Shown here piece after piece: positions 1 through 10,699 of a DNA stretch of 64,000 nucleotides. The stretch covers positions 12,211,338-12,275,337 of the forward strand of contig NC_088302.1 of assembly GCF_032854445.1 (NCBI RefSeq), read 5' to 3'. The DNA comes from Liolophura sinensis (Eukaryota; Mollusca; Polyplacophora; Chitonida; Chitonidae). A program made the translations under genes and the position numbers. The first letter of the stretch is position 1; each line of letters starts with the position of its first letter. The notes below the pieces were generated by a model, which had not been told where the DNA came from, did no database searches, and saw nothing but the letters and a program-made list of their open reading frames with translations.

Positions 1-139
1 GTAGATACGGCGTCTGCCATGAGATCTGTCAGAGACTGGAAAGGCACAGGTAACTCCTGCGATGGCAAGCCATGGACAAAGACGGAGGGGTCAGACAGAT
101 TAGGTAGTACCTCCAAGAGGGATTCCATAAGATGCTCGT
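1..139 (-). CDS. SLC27A: SLC27A-like fatty acid transporter, exon 4 (partial, runs off window)
   Basis: Fourth coding exon of the minus-strand SLC27A-type gene. It starts after a good acceptor (pyrimidine-rich TTTTTTCTCAAG, AG at 141-140) and continues the phase left by exon 3, whose last G plus AC makes an Asp codon. It encodes about residues 190-235, including DEHLMESLLEVLPNL and a PSVFVHG segment. In SLC27A proteins this is the stretch between the LINHNLR-type block and the AMP-binding loop (YTSGTTGLPK type), which must lie beyond the left edge. The frame is open to base 1. Assignment rests on exact phase and on the order of blocks typical of the family; this exon alone is poorly conserved. 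Confidence 0.8.
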
Positions 140-525
140 CTTGAGAAAAAAATATCAGAACAAGAGTCACAACACAAGCAATATCAAAGGAGTTTATAAT
201 TCAGTTTATCTTATTAAGGTCTGGATTTTTGTACAATACGTTTTCTAACAAAAGCTTAAGCGAAATAATATTAGCTGCATATCAACAAGTAAGCTTTACA
301 TGTTTCATACATTTTAGTCTTACATAAAAAAAACATACTCATGACATTAAATAAAAACATCACACCATGATTTAATCTATAGATGGGTAGCACAACCTAC
401 TTCTGGCAGTCATATTGGAGCATTTGAGCCCATGTTAACAGGACTCCAATATGGCTACCTGGCTATGGTTCTGCCAAGGGGATGATTTCACACGCAACCC
501 TTCTGTAGGATAGTGCTGTTTTTAC
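140..525 (-). other. intron 3 of the SLC27A-like gene
   Basis: A 386-bp intron bounded by a GTAAAA donor (525-520) and a TCTCAAG acceptor. It is AT-rich. No repeat or RNA feature is recognised in it. Confidence 0.75.
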
Positions 526-636
526 CTGATCCACAAATGATAACTTTGGCATCCACAGCTCTAAGACAATGCTCAAGTGACCGTGATTTGAGATTGTGAT
601 TTATCAGCGCCAGTGGAATTCCGCATTTTTGTAACC
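526..636 (-). CDS. SLC27A: SLC27A-like fatty acid transporter, exon 3
   Basis: A 111-bp internal exon with acceptor TATCCTTCAG (AG at 638-637) and donor CAG|GTAAAA. Read in the phase set by exon 2 it gives GLQKCGIPLALINHNLKSRS and then LEHCLRAVDAKVIICGSG, about residues 153-190. The pattern G-L-x-K-x-G-x-x-x-A-x-x-N-x-N-x-(K/R)-x-x-S-L-x-H-C-L is a hallmark block of the SLC27A (FATP/ACSVL) family, just after the GDVAA-FMxNEP block. It is too short to stand out as an open frame and was recognised from the reverse complement. The wording resembles the SLC27A2/3/6 branch slightly more than SLC27A1/4, but orthology cannot be fixed from this fragment. Confidence 0.9.
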
Positions 637-951
637 CTGAAGGATATATGAATCAAATGCTGAAATTCATTAGCCATATAAACTGGATAAATACAGGTAT
701 TATTAATTTGATAACTTTCGCTTACACGACGACGGCCAACATTATGGTGGGAGAAAAAAAAAGCTGAACTGGATTTGAGCACAGAGAGTCATTCTGCCGC
801 CATGCTTGCATGCTAGCCACCCGACCATGGAGGCCCCCTACATATTAGAAAATACCAAAATTACAATCTGATGCAGAATAGTTGCACTTAATATTGTTTT
901 TATGTCTAACATATCAAACTGTTACAATCAGTGCTTATGATCAAATCTTAC
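637..951 (-). other. intron 2 of the SLC27A-like gene
   Basis: A 315-bp intron with a consensus GGTAAGA donor (GT at 951-950). A degraded SINE copy (698-840) fills nearly half of it. Confidence 0.8.
698..840 (-). mobile_element. SINE family 1, degraded copy inside intron 2
   Basis: On the minus strand the order is a tRNA-like head (GGCCTCCATGGTCGGGTGG, then GTGCTCAAATCC as B box), an A/T-rich join, and the family tail CCCACCATAATGTTGGCC followed by GTCGTGTAAGCGAAAG. The middle is deleted relative to the full-length copy at 6052-6330. It has the same orientation as the host gene. Confidence 0.7.
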
Positions 952-1331
952 CCAAGAATACCGCCACAAATGCAGGCTCATTTTCCATGAACACTGCAGC
1001 CACATCACCCTTCTTAAGGTTCCATGATTTGGCAATGTGAGCAATTCTGTTGACTTGGTCAAGTATTTGTCCATAGGTGTAAATTCTGTCGTTGAAAATT
1101 ATGAAATATTTATCAGGTGTCCTGCCTGCCACCTCATCAAAGGCGTCCCCAATGCGCCTGTCACTCTTTTCAATGGCCATCAACGCTTTACGGAGTCTTC
1201 CGAACACAGATAAATCAAACAAGTCCTTTCCCAGCCAAGGAAACATGAGTTTGTACGCAGCATAAGAGGCGCCACATGCACCAAACACCCCTGCTACTGC
1301 TTTCTCATACATCTCTAGCAGCTCAGATAAC
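952..1331 (-). CDS. SLC27A: SLC27A-like fatty acid transporter, exon 2 (largest, N-terminal domain)
   Basis: A 380-bp exon encoding about residues 26-152 of a long-chain / very-long-chain fatty acid transport protein (acyl-CoA synthetase family; membrane-bound, couples uptake to acyl-CoA formation). A hydrophobic stretch AVAGVFGACGASYAAYKLMF (about residues 37-56) is a likely N-terminal membrane segment. After it come RTPDKYFIIFNDRIYTYGQI and GDVAAVFMENEPAFVAVFLG, which match the start of the AMP-binding enzyme domain of SLC27A proteins. The acceptor is TTTGTTCCAG (AG at 1333-1332) and the donor GG|GTAAGA. An in-frame ATG at 1312 could start translation, but the frame is open to the acceptor and joins exon 1 without a stop, so the start is taken from exon 1. 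Confidence 0.93.
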
Positions 1332-1599
1332 CTGGAACAAAGAATGTGTACACAATTAACTAAGACTTTTATGTGCTGACAGTAGTTACAGACTTATGCC
1401 AGACAACTGGTACCATGTACTTCTCAAATTATTTCACCTAAAGGCATTTCAACCTAGATTATGCTATCTAATAAAATAAAGTGCAAAAAAATGGATTAAT
1501 GCAGTTTTGTGGCCGTGTCTATAATGCATGTACCGCTAAATAAGAATCGTACAAATGTAACTGGGTGATATACAAGCACTGTCTACCTCCAGGCTGGAG

Positions 1600-1812
1600 G
1601 TAATTTCCCTTTAGTTGTAGAAGCGCGGACTCCAAACCCAGAGATCGCTCGTTCAAATCCCCAGCTGGTGGCCCCATCACATAGAGATTGCCCTTGGCAT
1701 ATATGGTATATATTTAATTTAGTACAGGCACTCTGGTTTCACTAATCCATAACAACTGACCGTCAACGTAAAACAAGAAACATTCTTGAGTAAGGTACTG
1801 TACGATGCTGAA
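1600..1812 (+). mobile_element. SINE family 3 (tRNA-derived), degraded copy
   Basis: The head resembles a tRNA: TAGTTGTAGAAGCGCGGACT (A box region) and CTCGTTCAAATCCCC (B box). A body with GTACAGGCACTCTGGTTTC follows, then a tail containing GAAACATTCTTGAGTAAGG. The body and tail recur in order at 39917-39998 plus 41031-41060, which supports a family. The tail is the domain shared with SINE families 1 and 2. Confidence 0.6.
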
Positions 1813-3325
1813 CCTTAATCGTACAAATTACTGCAAATAATTAAATCAAACTTGTGATATGTAACCACCACTAGTCCTGTGAACATGGTAACTGTGCCAC
1901 ATACCATACATGCAGTTTTCTTATAAAAATGCATGCAGATGAATGACCAAGGCCATATCCACATAAAAGTTAACAGTTCTGATCCCTAACTTTAATGGTG
2001 ACATTCAAAATGAAGCTTTTTAAGAGCTTTTAAATCTGTGAACAAAAAAATTTTACATGAAAACATTTTATTGGTACCAGTAAAACATCATACTTTTATT
2101 TATTTTACTTGTTAGTTTTCATACAGCTTGTTTGGTTTGGGCGGCCAACAGTTACGGAGCTCGAAAGTTTTCCAGAACTAATGTGACTTTAGATATGGCT
2201 CTGATGAAAACTGGTGCCAAATTATTCAATAGATACAACTGCAAATTTAAAAAACATGGTTGTATAATCGTGGCTGAAATACCCTATCAATGTTGAATGT
2301 GCAGAGAGTCAGGAGAATGGCCAAAGCACTCATACTGTAAATCTTCATCTAAAGTATATTTTTTTCAGTGGAACTTATGCATACAAATTGTATGTGGAAA
2401 TGACACTAAAATAATTCAATTCAATAATTCAAGAATTTGGGTACCATGTGTGCATGTGTACTAATACACTTCTCATGGATTTTTGTTCTGTAACATACAC
2501 GCAGATCACCACATTATGTCATACACTGCTAACACATACAGTGTAGTTAGCAAAAGTCATAATTCAGGAAAAATCAAAATGTTTAAATCTGATTATCTGT
2601 GTTCAGTTATTCTAAAAAGATTGTGAAAAGAGGTACAACTTAACCAAATAAGTCTTCTATGTGAGTACTCTTGAATGAGAGTCACAACCAGATATTAGAT
2701 AAGCCATTAATGCTTGACCAATCTGTCTTGATTCATGGCTGTTCAACATTTTTAAAATGTTACGTTAAGGCCAATGCCTCATCTTATGAGTTTTGGTCAA
2801 TCTATAATGATGCTCTGAAGTAAACTTTCTGAGCAGGTCTTCCTTCACAACTTCACTGGACTGGCACCCTGAAATACAATAACTGCTATTTGCACTGTTT
2901 ACCAGTTTGCAGTATCAACTAGGAGGCCAGCTTAAGTTCATATATAGGCAGTGATAATTACTTTAATCCATGAAGAATAGTACAAAAATATTCAATTTTA
3001 GCATCTAAAACGGTCCATCAAAAGAACAAACTCAATTTCAGCTGAAAGAAAAACTAGGTTTCACCCAGAAAGTGATGGCCAGTACGTAGGAAAATGGCTT
3101 CTATGAACGTCTGGTACTGACACATATGCCCTTGTATCACTGTAACTGAATATGTGTGAACAATAATTTAAAACTGACACATGATAGTTAAATTCATAAA
3201 AAAGTATGTTATCATATCATATCCGTGTTGAAGTGATCAAGGTCACCTGTAACGTGGCCCACAATTTAACACAATCTTAAGCTGACCTACATCAATTTTA
3301 CTATGTTTCATTTAATGGTACTGTA

Positions 3326-3520
3326 TAATTCCTCCACCTTTTTTGCAAGGTGTTTATTCAAGCATATTCTGAAGGCAATATTCTATGTAGACTGATAAAA
3401 GTATACTTTATATGAACCCGTGAAATTGGTCCATCCAACCAACGTAGTTTTGTCTCCAAAATCAGATTAAAAATGTGCATAAATTGCACTGAAAATACCC
3501 TGGGTTATTGTGCAAGATGT
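3326..3520 (+). mobile_element. MITE family A, copy 1 (3' end decayed)
   Basis: Begins TAATTCCTCCACCTTTTTTG and continues colinear with the copies at 22107-22317 and 42750-42966 (GCAAGGTGTTTATTCAAGCA, then TAGTTTTGTCTCCAAAATCA). The right terminal inverted repeat is no longer recognisable, so the end is approximate. Confidence 0.7.
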
Positions 3521-4321
3521 ATTGGTAAATACATAAACCATCTTATACTGGAGTTTTGGGCCCGTTTAGATAACAGAATTAGCATTTAAATGATGAGGCT
3601 CTGTCACAATTTTTCCAAGCCATAATTAGCCGAATCACTATTTAAGAAGTCTTGGAAATTCATACAGAATTGGATGAGGTAAGGTGGGGGATTTACAATA
3701 GTTGTAGATTGAATATACGTCTTACACTGATGGGCCTGTTGATTCAACAGAGCAGTAGCTGTAAAATCACGTCTTTTAGTTTTAACCACATTAGTTTAAA
3801 AAGAGCCTCCACCTTTTCTCAACCTAGCTGCGACTATTATATATATATATATATATTATGCATCACGTAATCCCAGTCTCACCTGAAGTAAACCTGCATG
3901 AACTTTAATTTTACAAATTTAATTTACAATTTTAATGTAGAGGTTACTTCAATGTTGTAGAGAGATGTCAATAAGCCAAGTCGGCATTTCAGGGTTCCCG
4001 TGGGTTCTTGCAGATATGGACGGGACAGGGTGGGAGTTCTCTCCCAGTAACACAGCTAAAAGGCGGCTTTACGCTACTTGCAAGTTCCTGAAATGCTTTC
4101 CACAACAAATATCGGTGTAGGGGCTCATCTACTAACACAAGAATTAACCTATACTTGCCTTTCACTACCCATTACTTAATTTTAATTGCCTCTACTGGCA
4201 GACTGGTGATTCTGCATATGAATACATTCCCCGTACCACTGAGTCTATCGCCTCCTCTCAAGCAAATCACCGTAAAGGGCATAAATCGATATTAACCCAG
4301 TGGTCCCCATAATCAACTAAC

Positions 4322-4398
4322 CTGTTATGAGTCTTGCCGAACCAAAAACGATCCAAAAACGACTTCCCCTGAGCTACTATAATGACTGCCATGGGCAT
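4322..4398 (-). CDS. SLC27A: SLC27A-like fatty acid transporter, exon 1 (start codon)
   Basis: Proposed first coding exon. ATG at 4398-4396, with a second in-frame ATG at 4392, gives MPMAVIIVAQGKSFLDRFWF and a further five codons, ending AAC AG|GTTAGT at 4322. The AG left over joins the first G of exon 2 to make Arg and keeps the frame open. Upstream the frame is open to a TAA near 4505 without another ATG, so 4398 is the first possible start. The first residues are hydrophobic. No family motif is expected this far N-terminal, so the evidence is the splice phase, the donor and its position about 3 kb upstream of exon 2. Alternative: exon 1 is non-coding and translation starts at Met 33 in exon 2. 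Confidence 0.6.
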
Positions 4399-6041
4399 TA
4401 TCTCCCTTGAACAATCTTTTTTTTTGGCTCGATCATATGACTTGTATGTACGAGTACCAGAACAAGATGGAGGCGACAGTGCGTGTAGTGTCTGAAAATG
4501 TACTTATTTTGCGAATTTGTGTGCTTGTCATGCATAGTTTCTGGTTCGACGAGACTCAGAACAGATAAGTTGATTGTGGGGACCATTCCACTGACATCGA
4601 TTTACGTTAGGGAAGATTTAATGCGAGTGTGAAGATACGATAAATGTGATTTACCATCTGTCCGACACATTAGAAGCAGTTATTCCCCGTCACTCTCCCA
4701 ACACTTTGTGCTGATCCAGAGTTACAATTTGCAACTAACAGATTGCTAGTTGTTCAGAAATGAGAGTTTGTGGAACTCAAACATGACCAATTTTGGATAT
4801 GTTTGAAAAAGGCCCATGTATTCCAAATGGACAGTTTTCTCAATTTTTCAATCATCGTTTAACAAAAATTCAGCTAAATATCACTGTCCTTTACATGCTA
4901 TATCTTCCAATACAATAGTCTTATAAATTTGATTAAAATGCCCAAATATGACCTTACTACATCTTTGTTGTGCGCAGAATTTGGAGTTGACGTGTTTTAC
5001 TCCAAGTAAGCGCACATGATGGGATCCCTACTGAGGCAGTTCACTCACAGCCTGGGCTAACTGTCATCAGCTTCACTCGTGGAGCTAGCGGGCTTTGTGC
5101 CTGTGTAAGCATAAATTACGTAAGATGCTACCGCGGTATTATTTTTAGTACCGGTATTAACCATGTCACTTGGCAAGCCTAGTCCCAATCAAGCCAGAAA
5201 GAAGCATTCCCACAAAGTACAGCAAAGCCAAAGACACTGACACTAATCAAAACTTACCATTACAAAACAAGAGACAACCAAAACCTGCCGCAGCCTTCGA
5301 GGCGTGTATGACATGGCCTTTGACCTGATTTTGACTGGTATCACGTGATTAGAGATGAGGCTCCAATAGGAGGAGAGCGGTGTTACTTTTACAGATTCAT
5401 AACAAATATCATAACATGAAGTATATTCAAGAATACATTATGCTCTTGTATTGAAAACAGTTTTTAAAAGCAATCATTTGGCTGTTTGACAAAGTTGTCG
5501 CCCTTGTTAAAAAACTCCAGTGCTCAGTTGGCGGGAAATCAAATTTGTAGATTGTGCAAGCACGTGGCCTTGTGTAGTCGTGGAGTTCGACAAGCTGTTG
5601 AAGAGACAGTAACAGGCATGCACTGAGATGGCTGTAAGCATCTTATGACCTGGCCCCAAAACGAATATTTGTTTAATGCAGAGTTTCAAATTTGGCACAT
5701 AATTCCTCAACAGAAAGGTTGTACGTGACACCATGACCCAGTCTTCCAGTCATCCAGTCATATTCGAGTCCTGTTAATATTAGCTTTGTAAGGCTGTGAT
5801 CACGTACATTATCACAGCCCTGTCTTGTTCCATATGTTTACCTTGAAAAAATGCTAGATAACTCAGACAAGCATGAAACTATAGTCGAAACTGGATAAAT
5901 TCCAACTCTAACCGTCATGTTTGAATGCATACTCCTCACAGTGTCACTATTCGGCACGTTAGACCTAGTCCTTACAACCGACAACGGAATGCAAGCAGGT
6001 GACGTGTGCCGAGTGCTAAGGTTGTCAGATCTGGCACATTA
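4399..6041. other. region upstream of the SLC27A-like gene; probable promoter/5'UTR side
   Basis: No clear gene. The first few hundred bases should contain the 5'UTR and promoter of the minus-strand gene. No TATA box is obvious. A plus-strand ATG in an AACAAGATGGAGGCGACAG context opens a 33-residue frame (4467-4568) but no good donor follows. The remainder is unique AT-rich sequence with no recognisable feature. Confidence 0.5.
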
Positions 6042-6051
6042 TAACATTGGT

Positions 6052-6330
6052 GGGGTCCTCAGTGGCTGAGGGTGTTAGCACGCCAGCACAGTGCAATAAC
6101 CCAGGAGCAGGCCACCAATGAAATGCGGTTGGTGTGAGTTCAAGTCCATCTGATGCTGGTGTCCTCTCCGGCCATACTTGGGAAGGTCTGCTAGCATTCT
6201 GCGGATAGTCGTGGATTTCCCCTGGGCCCAGCCTGCATGGTTTCCTTCCACCATAATGCTGTTGTATAAGTGACGTATTCTGGAGTATGGCGTAAAACAC
6301 CAATCAAATAAATAAATATAACAAGGGTCG
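6052..6330 (+). mobile_element. SINE family 1, full-length copy with 10-bp TSD
   Basis: Order: tRNA-like head (CAGTGGCTGAGGGTGTTAGC as A box region, GTGAGTTCAAGTCC as B box), body (GGGAAGGTCTGCTAGC, GGATAGTCGTGGATTTCC), conserved CCACCATAATGCTG, tail TATTCTGGAGTATGGCG then TAAAACACCAATC and an A-rich AAATAAATAAATA end. Direct repeats TAACATTGGT flank it (6042-6051 and 6331-6340). The 279-bp element is the best reference copy of this family here. Confidence 0.9.
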
Positions 6331-6477
6331 TAACATTGGTATATAGGCATACTTGCTTACAGCGGTCAATATAAGAGGTTAGGTTAGGTTCATACATGTG
6401 CTAGTTGTTATCTGGTGATGTGTAATGTTTGGCCAGTCCCAGGAGATAAGACCTTATTTTACAGAACTGCAGGAGGG

Positions 6478-6700
6478 GCTTCTGTTTGATAGTAGTTAGC
6501 ATGCTAGAGCAGCACAGTGATCATGAGTCTCACAAATGTTGGCTTCCTCTCAGGTCATGCGTAGCAAGCAACTGGTGGATGGCCGTAGGGTTTCTCCATG
6601 GCTCTGCCTGTTTTTCTTCCACCATAATGCTGGCCGCTGTGGTTTAAGTGAAATATTCTTGAGGTTAGTATAAAACACCAGTCAAATAAACCAATAAAGA
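6478..6700 (+). mobile_element. SINE family 1, diverged copy
   Basis: Same order of blocks as 6052-6330 (GTAGTTAGCATGCTAG, GGATGGCCGTAGGGTTTC, CCACCATAATGCTGGCC, GTGAAATATTCTTGAGG, AAAACACCAGTCAAATAAA) with indels; the B box region is degraded. Confidence 0.75.
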
Positions 6701-6782
6701 AATTTTCTTCTGCATTGAATCACTCCTGTACTCTCGTGATTGCAGATAAAATACACCACAACAACCTGAGCGTTGTCATGTG

Positions 6783-6882
6783 TTTACTCCCACCCACAAT
6801 GCTCGCCGTTGTCGTATAAGTGTAATATTATTGTGTGTGGTTTAAAACTCCAGTCAGATAAACAAACAAATAAATAAATATT
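6783..6882 (+). mobile_element. SINE family 1, 3' fragment
   Basis: Only the distal third is present: CCACAATGCTCGCCGTTG, GTATAAGTGTAATATTATTG, and an (AAAT)n tail. Confidence 0.7.
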
Positions 6883-6923
6883 GTGCTGTGTTGAAACAGT
6901 GCTATATCCTCTTCATTGCAGGC

Positions 6924-7287
6924 ACCAGCCTGGATAGCACAGTTGGTAGAGCGTCTGCTTCGGGACTGGTAGATCCAGGATCAATCCTTGATCGAGTCAC
7001 ACCTAAGACTTTAAAAGAGGAAGTTGTAACTTCCTCGCTTGGCGTTCAGCATGAAGGGGATAGTGCAACGACTGGTTGACCCGTATCAGTATAATGGCTC
7101 GGGCGGGGCGGCTTACTTGCCTTCGGAAAGTCGTCTCAGTGAAGCAGCACTAAATAAAAGAGTGGTGGAAATCCGTCCTGCAACAAGGAGGTACATTACA
7201 TGTACATGCACCCTAATGATTCCTTCGTCGTCATATGACTGAAAAATTGTTGAGTATGACGTTAAACCCCAAGCACTCACTCACTCA
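6924..7287 (+). mobile_element. SINE family 2 (tRNA-derived), near full length with 15-bp TSD
   Basis: The head is CTGGATAGCACAGTTGGTAG with AGCGTCTGCTTCGGGACTGG, like a tRNA A-arm and anticodon region. The body contains CTTTAAAAGAGGAAGTTG and GGCGTTCAGCATGAAGGGG. The tail is TTGTTGAGTATGACGTTAAA then CCCCAAGCACTCACTCACTC. It is flanked by CTCTTCATTGCAGGC (6909-6923 and 7288-7302); the right repeat abuts the CACTCACTC tail, so that boundary is fuzzy by a few bases. Reverse-oriented relative at 13905-14241. Confidence 0.9.
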
Positions 7288-7302
7288 CTCTTCATTGCAG
7301 GC

Positions 7303-10300
7303 TGAAATGACCAGCAGTTGGTGGTCTGGGGAATATAACCTGTTCATCTTCTGTGAGGCAGGCACTTTGATAAGATGGCATTGAGGTTTATTCTGTTTCC
7401 AGCGTGACACCATCATCATATGAACAAAATATTGAGCCAAAGCCACCAGTGGGGTAGGTAACTGTTTTTGATGAAGAATATATTTCTTGGCTCTAACCCA
7501 ACTGACCTTCTAAAAAAGCGTCCTGCTCTAAAAAAAATTTTATTTGGAATAAAGTTTTTGTAATACTTTATTCTCACAATGTTAAATTCTTTAAATCTCT
7601 TATCTTTTGCCGATGTAAAAATGCAAATCATTATTTTGTATCACAGAGAGAGCTAATAAATGTAATCACTGGCTAACACTGATCTAGATGTATGTCATTT
7701 TCCACTAGTATTAGAAAACTGTGTGTCATCCAACAGAATGTTTAACAGATATTGATAGGCTAGAATAGTCTTGCCATGGAAAGAGGCAGCACTTTTGTAA
7801 CATGCCTCATCATGCTGAAGGATGTGACTGGTTGAATAGAAAAGCTGCTTTTTATTTTCTCTGAGCAGATGCCTGTTGATTCAAGGGAGTCTACTCTCGT
7901 CAGTATCGCGATTAGATAATCAGCTTGCTAGTTATTTCCCCTGATTCCACCTGATCAAAATCTTTTTGCAGGATGCCCTTTGAGAAAATTCCATAATACT
8001 GATTTTATCTCATAAATACTTATTATATTACTGTAGTATATTAAATTCTTAAGAGGAAAGTGGATAGAACAGTTCTAGAGTTTCTGTGACAGACATTGAG
8101 AAACAAATTTGACGTGTGATTTTATTTGAAACATAAAGTGTTTAGTGTAATTCTTTCCAAAAAAAAAAAATTTTCAAAACTGTAGCTGTTGTGTGTATTG
8201 TTTATGCTTAGCTGTTCAGGATGTCATGTTAAAGAGCATGGCTTCTCGGTTAAGTCAACTTTTTTGTACACAAAGTGTCCTAATGCAATACTTGTTTGTC
8301 GTTAAAAGTTTTAATGTATGTAGCTGCATTGACAAATTACAGGCTTCACAATAAGTGCAAAGTCTGACCTTCTGTTGATCTGAAAGTGACGTTCTACATT
8401 ACTGTACCACCTTTCAACAGTCAACAGTTTTAAAATGATATGAGTTTTTGTACAATTTCAAATTTATATTGATGTTTTTTTTTTGAACCGTAAAGCCAAA
8501 TGAAAAAGTGTAAAGTGCGAAAGCTACTAGTTTCATTTTTTCAAATAAATGACACGTCCACAACTTCCTGGATCTATCTTTTCCTCCACATTGTGTGAGT
8601 TATCAGAGGCACATCTAGGACTATAATCACACTCTCTATGAGATATTGCACGGAACACATTGTCTGTGAATGCAATAAATTCAATAAATCCATCATTGTA
8701 AAGGTTAAAGGAAATTGCCTCAAATGTGTTGCTTCAGGTCTTAATTTCTAACCATACATGTACATTGTTACATGAAATTTTTTTTATCCCTTCACTTTTT
8801 GACCATTGTGTCACATCATGGAGTAAGTGCTGTCAAGGTTGATCCATTGTTTAAGGTTTGTAAAAAGTGTCATACTCATTTTTAAAAAAAATGTAATTTC
8901 ACAGAAAAAGACGTAAAATAAAATGATGATACCAAGCAAATAGAAAATTTTACCCAGTCAAACACCTTGCTATCTGATTGCATGGCTGATAAGACTGAAA
9001 TAGTATGGAAGACATCATTTCAAGAGTATTTACCACAATTTAATTGCAGGTGTAGTGTTGGTGTGGAGATCTGTGTGATAATTGATTGTGAAATGTGAAA
9101 GTAATTGATTTATGATGTGTGTTAAACATACAACGACAGTATTATAATTTACAAAGCACACTAGTATAGTTTCTCCACCACAGACCATATACCCATCTCC
9201 TCAGTGTGAACTGCTACATAATGACGCTGTTCAAAATGCATAGATGTGGTTGTTGCTGTTCAGTTTAGAGTGTAGTATGCAATTTAAAGATGACAAATGT
9301 CTGAGTCAGTAAAACATAAATCTTCTGTTCTCTCAATTTATCCCCTATGAAGAATTTTAATGCAGGAGCTTAGAATTCGACTTATTTTATCTCTGAAGGT
9401 AGGAGAAGTCTTAGTGTACCATGTGATATATCATAAATGTTAGCCAATTATTTTTGATTACATTTTCCATAACATGGATGTCTGAGAAAAAAATCCCAAA
9501 AGTTATTTTTAGACAAAACATTGCAAAGACTGAGAAGCAGAATTTTTATGAAGAAAAGGTTGTTTTTTATGTCTGTGGAACACAGCAAGACTGATCATCA
9601 GTAATTTAATAACAAGAAAAAATTGATTTTTATACTTTATATGACATATATACGATATGGTATTAACATAGTTGTTTAACTATACAAGATTTTAGACTAT
9701 CAGGATGTCTTAATGATTTATTGGAAGGTACGTGTAGATTTTAAGGTCATTTAAGGTACACACGAATGAAATTTACCTTAATGGAAAGAGATGCTTTTGG
9801 TCATATATGAAAAGTTTTAGTACTGTGTGACAGTTTGAGCTTTTATTTGAATTTCTAAAAAGAAAAGGATAAGGGCAAAAGAAAACAGCTGTGGTGATAT
9901 AAATGCATGGTTGAGATTGACATGATGTACTTTCAGTATATAACAAAATTTATCAGTTGGAAAACTTACTCCAGAGATAAGGGTAACACGTTTGAGTTAC
10001 GTTTTCATACGCGTTGTTTATCAAGACGGTACTCAAGGGATTAGGCTGTTCCCAAACATCACGGCAACAGCCACGGGGTCTTCACTATGATTTAAGATGT
10101 TAAAATGTTTGCTTTTGAGTCTTGAAAGGGATTATCAAACAGCGATTTATTTGAAGTTTGTTTGACGCTGTGTATTTGATATAAATGGAGTCTAGTTGAT
10201 TAATGTCGGACATGTTGGCTGTTGGTAGGCTTTTAGCCAGGGGTTGTTGTCGTTGGCACGTGGTAGACATGGCCTCGTCACCCTATTGTGATCAAAATCA

Positions 10301-10425
10301 GCTCCCCACTTACCACTCTTGCCCAGATTGACTTACTGAACACCTTGTGATCTGTTTCTGTGTTATATTATCAGTAACTTCCTGGAATTCTGAAGAGGTT
10401 ATATGTTCAGTCTTGCGTTTATTTA
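7303..10425. other. 3.1-kb AT-rich unique stretch, no recognisable gene
   Basis: Homopolymer runs (for example A11 at 8161) and scattered short open frames with no family resemblance. A 27-codon open frame follows the acceptor-like CATTGCAG at 7300, but nothing links it to a protein. Confidence 0.5.
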
Positions 10426-10693
10426 GGGAGTTGTGGCTAAGTGGTTCGTGTGCTGGCGCAGCATAGTGACACGGGAGCTACTAACCAATGTGGTAGCTGT
10501 CAGTTCAAGCCCACCTCATACTGGCTTCCTCTCCCACTGTATGTGGGAAGGTCTGGCGGCAACCTGTGGATGGTCGTGGATTTCCCTGAGGCCGGTTTCC
10601 TGATGCCATGTAATGCTGGCTGCTATCTTAAAAGTGAAATATGTTTGAGTACTACTGCACTAAATCCCAATCAAGTGAATGGATAAATAATTA
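10426..10693 (+). mobile_element. SINE family 1, near full length, at the left edge of the 65-bp satellite
   Basis: Head GTTGTGGCTAAGTGGTTCG (A box), GTCAGTTCAAGCCC (B box), body GGGAAGGTCTGGCGG, GGATGGTCGTGGATTTCC, then a diverged tail (AGTGAAATATGTTTGAGTAC, AATCCCAATCAAG). It ends within about 10 bp of the first degenerate satellite unit. Confidence 0.85.
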
Positions 10694-10699
10694 AATCAT

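Larger units (their letters stand above)
1332..4321 (-). other. intron 1 of the SLC27A-like gene
   Basis: A 2,990-bp AT-rich intron. It contains a SINE family 3 copy (about 1600-1812, antisense to the gene), a MITE copy (3326-3520), an AT microsatellite near 3838-3856, and a 113-bp span (3984-4096) closed by 10-bp perfect inverted repeats. The remainder shows nothing recognisable. Confidence 0.7.

Noticed and set aside
6025-6397. Overlapping minus-strand frames of 68-92 residues
   Set aside because: They are antisense readings of the full-length SINE at 6052-6330.
6924-7287. A true tRNA gene
   Set aside because: A and B box-like sequences are present, but the tRNA fold is degenerate and continues into a SINE body and tail with flanking duplication. 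The same holds for the other SINE heads.
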